Positions 25,695-34,536 of a stretch of 64,000 nucleotides of DNA are shown piece after piece; the first letter of the stretch is position 1; every line of letters begins with the position of its first letter. The DNA lies in NCBI GenBank assembly GCA_039814575.1, contig JBCCAY010000021.1, positions 6,267 to 70,266 of the forward strand, written 5' to 3'. The notes beneath the pieces are model-generated. The model was not told where the DNA came from and did not search any database. It saw nothing but the letters and a program-made list of their open reading frames with translations. This DNA comes from MED-G105 sp039814575. Lineage in GTDB: Bacteria; Pseudomonadota; Alphaproteobacteria; Caulobacterales; Parvularculaceae. Position numbers and translations under genes: made by a program.

Positions 25695-26315
25695 ATGACG
25701 GCGATGAAGCGCAGCGTTTTGGGGGCGGCTTGCGCCGCGATGATGCTCGGCGCCTGCGCGTCGGTGCCGCCGGACGATGTTTCAAACGCTTGCGCTATCT
25801 TCGAGGATAAAGGCGGCTGGTATTCCGCGACCCGTAAAGCTGAAAAGCGTTGGGGTTTGCCGAAGGCCATTCAGCTTGCGATCATTCGCCAGGAATCCGG
25901 TTTTGACGCCGATGCGAAGCCGGCGCGCAATCGCTTTTTGTTCGTCTTTCCCGGCAAGCGCAAATCCTCCGCCCGCGGTTATCCGCAAGCGGTGGAAGGC
26001 ACATGGGAGCTCTATCAGCGAAAGAGCGGCAATGAGGGCGCCAATCGCCGAAGCTTTCGCGACGCGGCTGACTTCGTTTCTTGGTACGCCTCTGAAACCC
26101 GGCGGCGCGTCGGCGTGCCGCTCGATGACGCCTACGGACAATACCTCGCCTACCATGAAGGGTGGGAGGGGTATGCGCGCGGCTCTTACCGCGGTAAGAG
26201 CGGTTTGCAAAACGCCGCCCGTGCGGTGCAGCGTGGGGCGCGCACCTATCAGGGGCAGCTCAACGGTTGCGAAAAACGCTTCCGCCGCGGCATTCCGCTG
26301 ATACCCTTTATTTAG
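25695..26315 (+). CDS. SLT-like lytic transglycosylase lipoprotein
   Basis: 206 residues. A lipoprotein signal ends in MMLGAC-AS (lipobox Cys at about residue 20). The lysozyme-like domain has AIQLAIIRQESGFDADAKPARN, where the Glu of RQES is the expected catalytic acid, and YGQYLAYHEGWEGYARGSYRGKSG. Periplasmic peptidoglycan cleavage is the expected role. The open frame starts at 25665, but ATG 25695 with AAAGG upstream gives a normal signal peptide. It converges on the large transglycosylase gene, leaving only 5 bases between them. Confidence 0.85.
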   Translation: MTAMKRSVLGAACAAMMLGACASVPPDDVSNACAIFEDKGGWYSATRKAEKRWGLPKAIQLAIIRQESGFDADAKPARNRFLFVFPGKRKSSARGYPQAVEGTWELYQRKSGNEGANRRSFRDAADFVSWYASETRRRVGVPLDDAYGQYLAYHEGWEGYARGSYRGKSGLQNAARAVQRGARTYQGQLNGCEKRFRRGIPLIPFI

Positions 26316-26320
26316 GGCGC

Positions 26321-28141
26321 TCAGCGTTCGCCGATCATGCCGTCGAGCGCTTCGTAAAGCGGCAAGTCTCCCGCCGCGACGCGGTCGCGCGAGGGCGTTT
26401 CTTGGCCGAGGCGGGCGCGGTAAACCCAGATATTTGTTAGGACCTTTTCCACGAAGTCGCGGCTTTCCGGGTTCGGAATGCTCTCGATAAAGAGCAAAGG
26501 ATCGTCGATGCCGAGGTCTTTTTTCCAGCGGCGAAGATTGCCGGGCCCGCCATTATAGGCCGCCGCGACATCGAAGAGATCGCCGTCGCTGACGTCTTCA
26601 ACGAGATAATTCACGTACGCCTGGCCGACTTGCAGGTTGAACGCCGGGTCATAAAGCCGATCGCGGCCCTTGCGGCTGGCGAGGCGGCGGTCTTTGGCGA
26701 TGTAAGAAGCGGTGCGCGGCATGAGTTGCATAAGGCCCCGGGCGCCGACCCGGCTTGTGGCGTCGGGTTTGAACTTTGATTCCTGGCGCATCAGTCCGTA
26801 AAGAACCGCGCGGTCGGTCTTAAAGCCGTTCGCGGGCTGATAATCGGGGAGGGGATAAAGGCCCGCTTGCAAATAGTCCGCGTCACCGGCGAGCGCGACC
26901 TCTAGCTGCGTCGCTGGCAGGTTCAGCGCTGTCGCGACGGCGAGGAGGTCATAGTCCGCGCCGTCTTCTATGCGCCCATTGACCCGGCGCAGTTCTTCGT
27001 CGGCGTCGGCGCGGCGGTCGATTTCCACAAGTGCGACGGCGCGTTTAACGGCCGGATGGGTTTTCACGAGCGCGGCGTAACCGCCCTCGGTGAGGCGCGG
27101 CGCTGTCCAGTCGAAGGCCGCTTCCCGGCCGAGTTGAGAGAGCGCGAGCTGGCCGTAAAACGTGAAGGGTTTCGCTGCGGCAATCTCTAAAGTGTCGATG
27201 ACGGCGTCAGCGCTGTTAGCGCCGCTCGTAGCAAGATTCGCTCTTGCCGCCCAAAACCCTCCGGCGGCGCGTAGCGCATCTTCTTGATACGGATTATTGG
27301 CCATGGCGGTGAAATTGTCGCGCGCGCTTGCGGGGTCGTTCTCACGAAAGGCGATGAGCCCGGCGATCCAGTAAGCGAGAACGGCGCTGTCGCCATTGCG
27401 TTTTGCGACCGACGTCGCGAGCGATTTCGCTTTACCCACATAGCCTTGGTAATACAGGCTCGCCGCAATCCAGGAGCGCATGCGGTCATATTGGCGCGTC
27501 GTAATCCGCCGCGCTTTCAAGTGGCGGTCGATTTCGCCAAGCGCGCGCATCGCTTGTTCTTTGCGGGCGAGGTAACGCACACGGCCTTCGATTTTCGACA
27601 GGCGGCCCTTGCCGGTGCGTTTGTAATCGGCGGCGAGGTCGGGGTGCAGCGGCCAGCTTTCCGGCGACCGCCATTTGCGCGAGATGGGCCGCACCGGCGG
27701 CGTTGCGCCTTTCGGGCGGCGGCGCAGCGCCAAGCGATAAATGTCAGAGGCTTGCGGGTGGTCGGCGTATTGCGCCATCCAGCGCTTTAACTCGCTGTAT
27801 TTCGAGCGATAGGCCGTTGGGTGCATAAGCCTTTGGTGGCGCACATGGCCCATGAGAATTGGATCGGACACTTTGGCGATGACCGCGTCCGCCGCTGACC
27901 AGCGCCCGCGCGCTTGCAGGGCGAAAATCTCTTCATAGCGATCAATGTCATCTTCGGAGAGGACGCTCGGCGCGAGGCTTTTCGTTGTTTCACCAGCAGT
28001 GCTGGCGGCGGCGCCGGCTTGCAGCGTCCCTGAGGAGAAAGTTGCGGCTTCAGCATGCGGCGCAGCGAGCAACGCCAGCGTCGCAACGCTCAAAACAGCA
28101 CAAAGAGAAAACCCGAGCCGCCGCAACGAACCTATCCCCAC
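26321..28141 (-). CDS. Soluble lytic murein transglycosylase (Slt70-like)
   Basis: 606 residues with a signal peptide (FSLCAVLSVATLALLAAPHAEA). A helical superhelical-ring (U-shaped) region spans roughly 60-430. The C-terminal SLT domain holds YGLMRQESKFKPDATSRVGA with catalytic Glu, then RGLMQLMPRTASYIA, and AAAYNGGPGNLRRW. It cleaves glycan strands to 1,6-anhydro products in the periplasm. GGAGACG precedes TTG 28144 and GTG 28141; GTG is preferred for spacing. A perfect CtrA-type site lies about 175 bases upstream. Confidence 0.92.
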   Translation of the reverse strand: MGIGSLRRLGFSLCAVLSVATLALLAAPHAEAATFSSGTLQAGAAASTAGETTKSLAPSVLSEDDIDRYEEIFALQARGRWSAADAVIAKVSDPILMGHVRHQRLMHPTAYRSKYSELKRWMAQYADHPQASDIYRLALRRRPKGATPPVRPISRKWRSPESWPLHPDLAADYKRTGKGRLSKIEGRVRYLARKEQAMRALGEIDRHLKARRITTRQYDRMRSWIAASLYYQGYVGKAKSLATSVAKRNGDSAVLAYWIAGLIAFRENDPASARDNFTAMANNPYQEDALRAAGGFWAARANLATSGANSADAVIDTLEIAAAKPFTFYGQLALSQLGREAAFDWTAPRLTEGGYAALVKTHPAVKRAVALVEIDRRADADEELRRVNGRIEDGADYDLLAVATALNLPATQLEVALAGDADYLQAGLYPLPDYQPANGFKTDRAVLYGLMRQESKFKPDATSRVGARGLMQLMPRTASYIAKDRRLASRKGRDRLYDPAFNLQVGQAYVNYLVEDVSDGDLFDVAAAYNGGPGNLRRWKKDLGIDDPLLFIESIPNPESRDFVEKVLTNIWVYRARLGQETPSRDRVAAGDLPLYEALDGMIGER

Positions 28142-28313
28142 CAACCGTCTCCTTTATTTGCGAAACCCACCGTGATCAGCGCCCTAAGCTGGTGACGATT
28201 GGTTCGTTTCGATAGCGGCGCTCTCGCCGTGTGTCATCTGTCTGCATCCAACCGATTTAAACCCTACGCGTTTGTCATGTTGGAACAGAGATCGGATAAG
28301 GCGGGGTAAAAAG

Positions 28314-28329
28314 TTAAGCGTCTCTTAAC
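28314..28329. promoter_or_regulatory. CtrA-type binding site TTAA-N7-TTAAC
   Basis: TTAAGCGTCTCTTAAC matches the full alphaproteobacterial CtrA consensus TTAA-N7-TTAAC without mismatch. It lies in the 221-base gap between the uracil-DNA glycosylase end and the start of the minus-strand lytic transglycosylase, 173 bases from the latter's start codon, so control of that gene is the natural reading. Confidence 0.5.
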
Positions 28330-28362
28330 TGATCGGCCATGAACCGGTCGGCCGCCAACCGG

Positions 28363-29280
28363 TCAGTCTCCTAATCGATCGGCAAGGGATTTAAGGTCGG
28401 CCCAAGCGAGACGCTTTTGCACGGGTTGCCGCAGCAAAAACGCCGGATGGAAAATCGGCAATGCCGGGACGCTGACGCCGCTGGCGGTTTGTAAATCGCG
28501 CCAGCGTCCGCGTGAGCGCATAATGCCTGAAAGTCCGAGCAATGCCTGGGTCGGCGCCCCGCCGGCGAGGAGAATAGCTTTCGGTTTGTAAAGTTCGATC
28601 AGCCGATCGGTGAACGGCCGACAGATGAGAACTTCGCTTTGCGTCGGCGTGCGATTGCCGGGCGGGCGCCAAAAGACGACATTTGAAATAAGCGTGTCGG
28701 TTTCGCGCGAGCGGCCGATGGCGGCCAGCATTCGGTCCAATAGTTGGCCGGCGCGGCCGACAAAGGGGCGGCCGATGCGGTCTTCTTCGCGGCCGGGCGC
28801 TTCGCCGATCACCAGAAGATCGCCGTTCTCCGCGCCGTCGGCGAACACGGTCGAGCGCGCGCCGGCTTTTAGCGGACACCCCTCGAATGTCGCGACGGCG
28901 GCGGCGAGGGCGCTTAAATCGTTGCACGCTGCGGCGCTGTTGGCGGCGTCGGCCGCCGCTTCGTCGGCCGGAATTGTTTTCTCACCCGAAATTGCCGTTA
29001 CGGGGCGAGCGGCTTGCGGTCTCGTGCTGCGCGGTGCGGCCGGCGGCGATGATTGTGGGGGCGGTTGCCGCGGTGTTTGTGGTTGCGGCGTAGGCTCCGC
29101 CGGCGCGAGGGAGCGTTTTGTCAGCGCAGCGGCGGAAAACTCTTTAAAGTCTGTGGGAGTCTCCGCTGTGGCCTCATCGACGCCCATTTCCGAATGCCAG
29201 CGCAAAAGGGCTGCAAGCGCGACATGGGGGTCGATCGCGTCGCTTGCGTCTCCAGCGGTCGGGGGCGGTGTGTCAGACAA
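28363..29280 (-). CDS. Uracil-DNA glycosylase, family-4-like, lacking two Fe-S ligands
   Basis: 305 residues. A Pro/Ala-rich N-terminal 115 residues precedes the UDG domain: VIGEAPGREEDRIGRPFVG (159-175) with the water-activating motif, SNVVFWRPPGNRTPT (199-213), and IFHPAFLLRQP (277-287). It removes uracil from DNA. Classic family 4 enzymes bind a 4Fe-4S cluster with four Cys. Here only C135 (EGCPLK) and C220 (ICRPF) remain, with F132 and W204 at the other two places. This may be an alphaproteobacterial variant without, or with an altered, cluster. Divergent from ETF-QO. Confidence 0.88.
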   Translation of the reverse strand: MSDTPPPTAGDASDAIDPHVALAALLRWHSEMGVDEATAETPTDFKEFSAAALTKRSLAPAEPTPQPQTPRQPPPQSSPPAAPRSTRPQAARPVTAISGEKTIPADEAAADAANSAAACNDLSALAAAVATFEGCPLKAGARSTVFADGAENGDLLVIGEAPGREEDRIGRPFVGRAGQLLDRMLAAIGRSRETDTLISNVVFWRPPGNRTPTQSEVLICRPFTDRLIELYKPKAILLAGGAPTQALLGLSGIMRSRGRWRDLQTASGVSVPALPIFHPAFLLRQPVQKRLAWADLKSLADRLGD

Positions 29281-29558
29281 AGCGGGTCTCTAGAACTCGT
29301 GCGGCGTTTGAGGCGTCAACGCGAGAGCGCGGCCTCCAGAACACCAGCTTTTCGCGATTGCAGTGGAAGCGACAGTTGGCGGCGCCGCGCAGTGTGGTAA
29401 TTCAGACTTCAATTTGCCACATAACACATCAGAAAAGCGAGCGTCGTCGGCGTAGAGCGATGTGATCGGGCGCAAATCGCCCGATTTGTTCGCCAGGTGT
29501 CTTCCTCTGGCGTCAACGACGTGTCGATAAACGGCTAAGGATAAGGAGCGCCTGCTCA

Positions 29559-31283
29559 ATGGCTGACAACGGTATGGCTGACAATGGGTTGTCTTCCGAA
29601 GATCACAATGAAGACGCGGTGGAACGCGAAGCGATGGAGTTCGACGTGGTGATCGTCGGCGCGGGGCCCGCGGGCCTTTCCGCCGCCATCCGCCTAAAGC
29701 AACAAGCAGAGGCGACGGGCGCGGACATCAATGTCGTCGTCGTTGAAAAAGGCTCCGAGGTCGGCGCGCATATCCTCTCCGGCGCGGTGCTCGATCCGGT
29801 CGGCATGAATACGCTCTTCCCAGATTGGAAAGAACGCGGCGCGCCGCTCGACACGCCCGTCACCTCCGAAGGCATCAAGCTCCTCGGCCCTGCCGGCGGT
29901 CTGCCCCTGCCGGCGACGGCGCTGCCGAAGATCCTGCAAAACCACGGCAATTACATTGTCTCGATGGGCAATGTTTGTCGCTGGCTCGCCGAACAGGCCG
30001 AAGGGATGGGCGTTGAAGTTTATCCGGGCATGGCCGCCTCGCAGCCCCTCTATCGTGAAGACGGCTCTTTGCGCGGCGTCGTCGTCGGCGAAATGGGCAT
30101 CGGCAAGGACGGTGAACGCAAAGGCTCTTACGAGCCCGGCATGGAGGTTCTCGGCAAATACGTTCTCATCGCGGAGGGCGTGCGCGGCTCGCTCTCCAAG
30201 AAACTGATCGCCCGTTATGATCTCGACGCGGACCGGGAGCCGCAAAAATACGGCATCGGGTTAAAAGAGCTGTGGGAGATCGATCCGGCGAAATCGCGTC
30301 CTGGTCACGTGCAGCACACGTTCGGCTGGCCGTTAAACAATGACACCGGCGGCGGCTCGTTCATCTACCACTATAACGACAATACGGTTTCGGTCGGCTT
30401 CGTCGTGCACTTGAATTACAAGAACCCGCATCTTTATCCGTATGGGGAGTTTCAGAAATTCAAAACCCATCCGGAAATCGCTGAACTGTTAGAAGGCGGC
30501 AAACGCATCGCCTATGGCGCGCGGGCGATCACTGAGGGCGGCTATCAGGCTGTGCCGAAGCTCGCTTTCCCAGGCGGCGCGCTCATTGGGTGTTCGGCCG
30601 GGTTCGTCAACGTGCCGCGCATCAAAGGCAATCACAACGCCATGCTGACGGGCATTATGGCGGCGGACGCGGTGGCTGAAGCGATCGCCGCGGGTCGCGA
30701 GGGCGATATCTTAAGCGCTTATGAGACCGCCTATGAAGCCTCGCCCGTGCGCCGAGAGCTTTACAACGCGCGAAACTTCAAACCGCTCTGGTCGAAATAC
30801 GGCACGTTCTTCGGCGCCATGGGGCTCGGCGGCTTGGAGATGTGGACGAACGCGATCGCCTCGGGCCTGTCGCTGTTCGGCACGATCGGTCACGGCAAGA
30901 CGGACGCAGCCTCGACGGAGCCCGCCGATCGCCATAAAGCGCCGGACTATCCACGTCCGGACGGCGTTTTGACGTTCGATCGGCTCACCAACGTGTCTTT
31001 CTCGGCGACCAATCATGAGGAGGACCAGCCAGCGCATTTGAAATTGAAGGATGCGGCGATCCCCGTCGATGTGAACTTGCCGACCTACGCCGAACCGGCG
31101 CAACGCTATTGCCCCGCCGGCGTCTATGAAATCCTGCGGGAAGATGACGGCTCTAACCCGCGGTTCCAAATAAATGCGCAAAACTGCGTGCACTGTAAGA
31201 CATGTGACATTAAAGATCCGTCCCAGAACATCATCTGGGCGACGCCCGAAGGCGGCGGCGGGCCCAATTATCCGAACATGTAG
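29559..31283 (+). CDS. Electron transfer flavoprotein-ubiquinone oxidoreductase (ETF-QO)
   Basis: 574 residues. It passes electrons from ETF to ubiquinone at the inner membrane. The N-terminal FAD motif is DVVIVGAGPAGLSAAIRL (about 29-46). Other conserved segments are GAHILSGAVLDP, HTFGWPLNNDTGGGSF, GCSAGFVNVPRIKGNHNAM, and the membrane-dipping region. The C-terminal 4Fe-4S domain has QRYCPAGVYE and the CVHCKTCDIKDPSQNI motif ending in WATPEGGGGPNYPNM. It closely resembles the mitochondrial enzyme in length. The duplicated MADNG start leaves two possible ATGs; 29559 has AAGGAG before it. Confidence 0.97.
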   Translation: MADNGMADNGLSSEDHNEDAVEREAMEFDVVIVGAGPAGLSAAIRLKQQAEATGADINVVVVEKGSEVGAHILSGAVLDPVGMNTLFPDWKERGAPLDTPVTSEGIKLLGPAGGLPLPATALPKILQNHGNYIVSMGNVCRWLAEQAEGMGVEVYPGMAASQPLYREDGSLRGVVVGEMGIGKDGERKGSYEPGMEVLGKYVLIAEGVRGSLSKKLIARYDLDADREPQKYGIGLKELWEIDPAKSRPGHVQHTFGWPLNNDTGGGSFIYHYNDNTVSVGFVVHLNYKNPHLYPYGEFQKFKTHPEIAELLEGGKRIAYGARAITEGGYQAVPKLAFPGGALIGCSAGFVNVPRIKGNHNAMLTGIMAADAVAEAIAAGREGDILSAYETAYEASPVRRELYNARNFKPLWSKYGTFFGAMGLGGLEMWTNAIASGLSLFGTIGHGKTDAASTEPADRHKAPDYPRPDGVLTFDRLTNVSFSATNHEEDQPAHLKLKDAAIPVDVNLPTYAEPAQRYCPAGVYEILREDDGSNPRFQINAQNCVHCKTCDIKDPSQNIIWATPEGGGGPNYPNM

Positions 31284-31344
31284 CCCCCTAACGCTCCCTC
31301 AATGGGGCGATTGCGGCGCGCGAGGCGTAAGGCGGACTTAGATT

Positions 31345-33477
31345 TTGGCGTTAGTCTCCAGATTTTTGAAGAACGCGCGCGCCGCGTCGACAGGTGCATT
31401 GATGCTTACGGCGGCCGCGTGTTCAACCGCCGGCCAGCGGTATGAAACCGGCCCGGCTTATCAAAATAATCATGGGCTGTATGGGCGGTTGACCGGCATG
31501 AATGCGGCGCCCGTTATCGGGGCTGACGGGCCGGTGACCGGCGCTTATCTATCCGGCAGGTTCGCCGCGCGCGAAAACGCCGTCTCTGAAGCGGGTGCGG
31601 CGTTTCGCGAAGTGGCGCTCTCGCCGATTGCAAGGCGCGCCGGTTTAGCGCCGCACGCCGGCGATGATACGGCTGAAGCGGAACCGAAAGACGCGAACGA
31701 CGTCGCGCCTGAAAAAGACACCCAAAACGATCCTGATGCGCAAGATGCTGCGGATACGGAACGTTCGCCGACGCCGCCCGGCGTGCGGGCGTTGCGTCAA
31801 TCCTTCTTCTATTATGTCGCCGCTGGTGAGATCGAAAATGCTCTCAGCTTGGCGAAGCGCATTGAAGGCCCTCTTCCGGCGCGACCTGTCGCCGACCCTG
31901 AGGCGTCGACCGATGCAGAAACGATCCCCGTGGACGATGACGCCCCTCCGCGCAGCGTCGTATCCTCTAGCGATCCCGGCGGATTGGCGCGCGTTGCGCT
32001 TGGCGCAGAGGCGCTAAAAAACGGCGATTTCGTTGCGGCGATGGCGCGGCTCGACTTGGATGAAGGCGATCCGTTGATTGCGTCCGTTGCGTCTGTGGCG
32101 ATGGCGTGGGCGGCTGCTGGTCAAGCCGGACCGGTGGCCGGTCTAGCAGCGCTCGAAACCGGCGATGCGAGTTTGTTTAAAGGATTCCATCCGACCCATC
32201 AGGCGTTTCTTGCCGAGCAAGACGGTCAATTGGGGCTCGCTGGCGAAGCCTATCGCGCATCGGTCTTTGGGCTTGGCGGTCCGGTGGGCCGCGCCGCCTA
32301 TGGCGCGTTTCTCGAGCGGCGCGGCAATGATGATGCGACGCGCGCCTATTACACGTTCATCGCCGAACAGCCGGGGCCCGACCGACGCATCGCGGAAGCC
32401 GGACTAAAACGCCTGGAAGCGGGCAAGGTTTCATCCGCGTTTTCTGCTGTCACGCCGGCTGAGGGCGCGGCGATCGCGCTTTATTCCTTCGGCGCATTTA
32501 TGCTGGAGCAAGTCGCCGAACAGCGTGCGGACGCTGAAAACGCCGGCTTCACTGTCGGTCCGCCGCGCTACAATCTACCATTGGCGCTGGCGCAGTTAGC
32601 GATTTATTTGGACCCGGATCTTTCCGAAGCGCGTCGTTTGGCTGGGCTTATCTTCGGCGTTTACGATAATCACGAGGCGGCGATCGAGGTGTTGAAGGCC
32701 GTTCCGCCGACCTCGCCGCATTATGAACAAGCTCGCGTCGATATCGCGCAAAATTATATGGCTCTTAAAGAAGACGAACGTGCGGCGCGCATTCTACGCC
32801 AGACGATTGCACGCATCGATAAGCCGCTGGAGGCGCAGTTTGCGCTCGCTAATGCGTATGCGGCTATGGAACAGCCGGAAGCGTCCATCGCCGCGGTGAA
32901 CGTCGTCATCGACGCCTTGCCGGAAGCGCCGCCCGAAGACGCTTGGCGCTATTTCATTGTTCGTGGCGACGCTTATCTGAAAGCCGATCAGTGGGAGAAG
33001 GCGGAAGCGGATTTGAAACGCGCGGTGGAGATTGCGCCGGAAGAGCCGACGACGCTCAATTATCTTGGTTATGTTTGGGCTGAACGCGGCGTCAATCTTG
33101 ATGAGGCGTTTCCCCTCATCCAGAAAGCCGTTGCATTGCGACCGACATCCGGCGCGATCGTCGACAGTCTTGGTTGGGCTTATTTCCAAACGGGTGATTA
33201 TGATTCCGCCGTTGGACATTTAGAGCGGGCCGCTGCGCTTGAACCGGCTGATCCGACGATTACGGAGCACCTTGGCGACGCCTATTGGCGGTTAGGGCGA
33301 ACCCGCGAAGCGCAGTTTCAATGGGCGCGCGCCCTTGAACTAGAACCTGCCGATGATCAGCGCCGCTTGATCGAAGAAAAGATCGAAGACGGCTTGCCGC
33401 CAAGCGCTCCAAAAACGCTTGCCCCTATCAACGCCCCTGCTGACGGCGACGCTGAACCGGCGGCGCCCCAGTCGTGA
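31345..33477 (+). CDS. Tetratricopeptide repeat lipoprotein
   Basis: 710 residues from TTG 31345. A signal-like N-terminus ends in MLTAAACST, suggesting a lipobox, so an outer-membrane or periplasmic location is likely. An acidic low-complexity insert at about 105-150 is followed by TPR units in the C-terminal half (NYLGYVWAERGVNLDEAFPLIQKA; SLGWAYFQTGDYDSAVGHLERA; LGDAYWRLGRTREAQFQWARA). The partner is unknown. It overlaps ispE by 4 bases, a TPR-ispE order common in alphaproteobacteria. The non-ATG start is uncertain. Confidence 0.85.
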   Translation: MALVSRFLKNARAASTGALMLTAAACSTAGQRYETGPAYQNNHGLYGRLTGMNAAPVIGADGPVTGAYLSGRFAARENAVSEAGAAFREVALSPIARRAGLAPHAGDDTAEAEPKDANDVAPEKDTQNDPDAQDAADTERSPTPPGVRALRQSFFYYVAAGEIENALSLAKRIEGPLPARPVADPEASTDAETIPVDDDAPPRSVVSSSDPGGLARVALGAEALKNGDFVAAMARLDLDEGDPLIASVASVAMAWAAAGQAGPVAGLAALETGDASLFKGFHPTHQAFLAEQDGQLGLAGEAYRASVFGLGGPVGRAAYGAFLERRGNDDATRAYYTFIAEQPGPDRRIAEAGLKRLEAGKVSSAFSAVTPAEGAAIALYSFGAFMLEQVAEQRADAENAGFTVGPPRYNLPLALAQLAIYLDPDLSEARRLAGLIFGVYDNHEAAIEVLKAVPPTSPHYEQARVDIAQNYMALKEDERAARILRQTIARIDKPLEAQFALANAYAAMEQPEASIAAVNVVIDALPEAPPEDAWRYFIVRGDAYLKADQWEKAEADLKRAVEIAPEEPTTLNYLGYVWAERGVNLDEAFPLIQKAVALRPTSGAIVDSLGWAYFQTGDYDSAVGHLERAAALEPADPTITEHLGDAYWRLGRTREAQFQWARALELEPADDQRRLIEEKIEDGLPPSAPKTLAPINAPADGDAEPAAPQS

Positions 33478-34403
33478 CGGTCGATACGCCAGACGCGCGT
33501 CAAACATCAGATGCGCCTGATGCGGTTCAAGAGCATGCGCCGGCGAAACTGAACCTTTATCTTCATGTGGGGCCGGTTCGCGGCGACGGTTTGCATGATC
33601 TGGCGAGCCTGTTTGTTTTCGCTGACATCGGCGACGTGGTGCGCGCCGAGCGAACGTCCGACGCCGCCTTGTCGTTAGAGATTACCGGACCGTTCGCTCA
33701 CGCCTTAGCGCGGTTTGATCCGTCGACGAACCTCGTCCTACGCGCCGCGCAAGCATTGCAGCGCGCAACGGGCGTGGGTGATGGGGCGCGACTTATTCTC
33801 GACAAGCAATTGCCGATCGCGGCCGGCGTCGGCGGCGGGTCGGCGGACGCCGCGGCCGCTTTACGCGCGCTCATGCGCGTGTGGCGCGTCGATATGGACC
33901 CGGCGGCGCTTTCGACGCTCGCGTTTTCGTTGGGCGCCGACGTGCCGGCCTGTCTTGCGCGCGCGCCGGTCTATGTGGGCGGCGCCGGTGAGCGCGTTTC
34001 GCCGGGTCCAGCCTTGGCGCCTTTATGGGCATGTCTTGTGAACCCCCGAGTGGAAACGCCGACGGGTCCGATTTTTCGCGCATTTGACGCCGCCGCTGCG
34101 GCGCGCGCAATGCCTCCGGCGGCGCCGGTTTTTGTCCGACCGTCTGGGGTCACCCTTGCATCTGTCCAAGCTTTAATGACGCAGAGCGTTAACGATTTAG
34201 AGTCCCATGCAATCGCGCAAAAGCCCATCATTGCAAGGGCGATTGCGCATTTGCAACGATGTTCAGGATGCCTCGCTGCGCGCATGTCGGGAAGCGGCGC
34301 GACGGTTTTCGCTCTTTTCACATCGTTAACGGCCGCTACAAACGCAGTGCGATCGGCGCGAGCAAAAGGCTGGTGGGCGGCTGCGGGGCGCGTGCATCGA
34401 TAG
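33474..34403 (+). CDS. ispE: 4-diphosphocytidyl-2-C-methyl-D-erythritol kinase
   Basis: 309 residues. A GHMP kinase of the MEP isoprenoid pathway. N-terminal APAKLNLYLHVGPVRGDGLHDL, the ATP-binding glycine-rich motif LPIAAGVGGGSADAAAALRAL, ADVPACL, and the C-terminal ARMSGSGATVFALF are all present. GTG 33474 overlaps the TPR gene stop (GTGA). A polyprenyl diphosphate synthase gene that uses the pathway's products lies 1.4 kb downstream on the other strand. Confidence 0.95.
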   Translation: MTVDTPDARQTSDAPDAVQEHAPAKLNLYLHVGPVRGDGLHDLASLFVFADIGDVVRAERTSDAALSLEITGPFAHALARFDPSTNLVLRAAQALQRATGVGDGARLILDKQLPIAAGVGGGSADAAAALRALMRVWRVDMDPAALSTLAFSLGADVPACLARAPVYVGGAGERVSPGPALAPLWACLVNPRVETPTGPIFRAFDAAAAARAMPPAAPVFVRPSGVTLASVQALMTQSVNDLESHAIAQKPIIARAIAHLQRCSGCLAARMSGSGATVFALFTSLTAATNAVRSARAKGWWAAAGRVHR

Positions 34404-34482
34404 CGCGTAGAGTTTTTCGCGAAAGCAATGGGCAGGCGCGTGTATTGGGTGATAGAGTTTCACCTAAAGGGAGAATTGGCGT

Positions 34483-34536
34483 ATGCGTACGGTAAGTGTC
34501 AGCAACTCTGATGATGAACGCTATGGCGATTCATAA
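34483..34536 (+). CDS. Possible 17-residue leader peptide overlapping the glycosyltransferase start
   Basis: AAAGGGAGA lies 8 bases before ATG 34483, the best ribosome site in this gap. The frame encodes MRTVSVSNSDDERYGDS and stops at 34536, overlapping the start region of the next gene in another frame. It could couple translation of that gene, or reflect a small frameshift at its 5' end. Confidence 0.3.
   Translation: MRTVSVSNSDDERYGDS

Noticed and set aside
28610..29293. 227-codon frame opposite the uracil-DNA glycosylase gene
   Set aside because: Antisense to a gene with clear catalytic motifs; no ribosome site.
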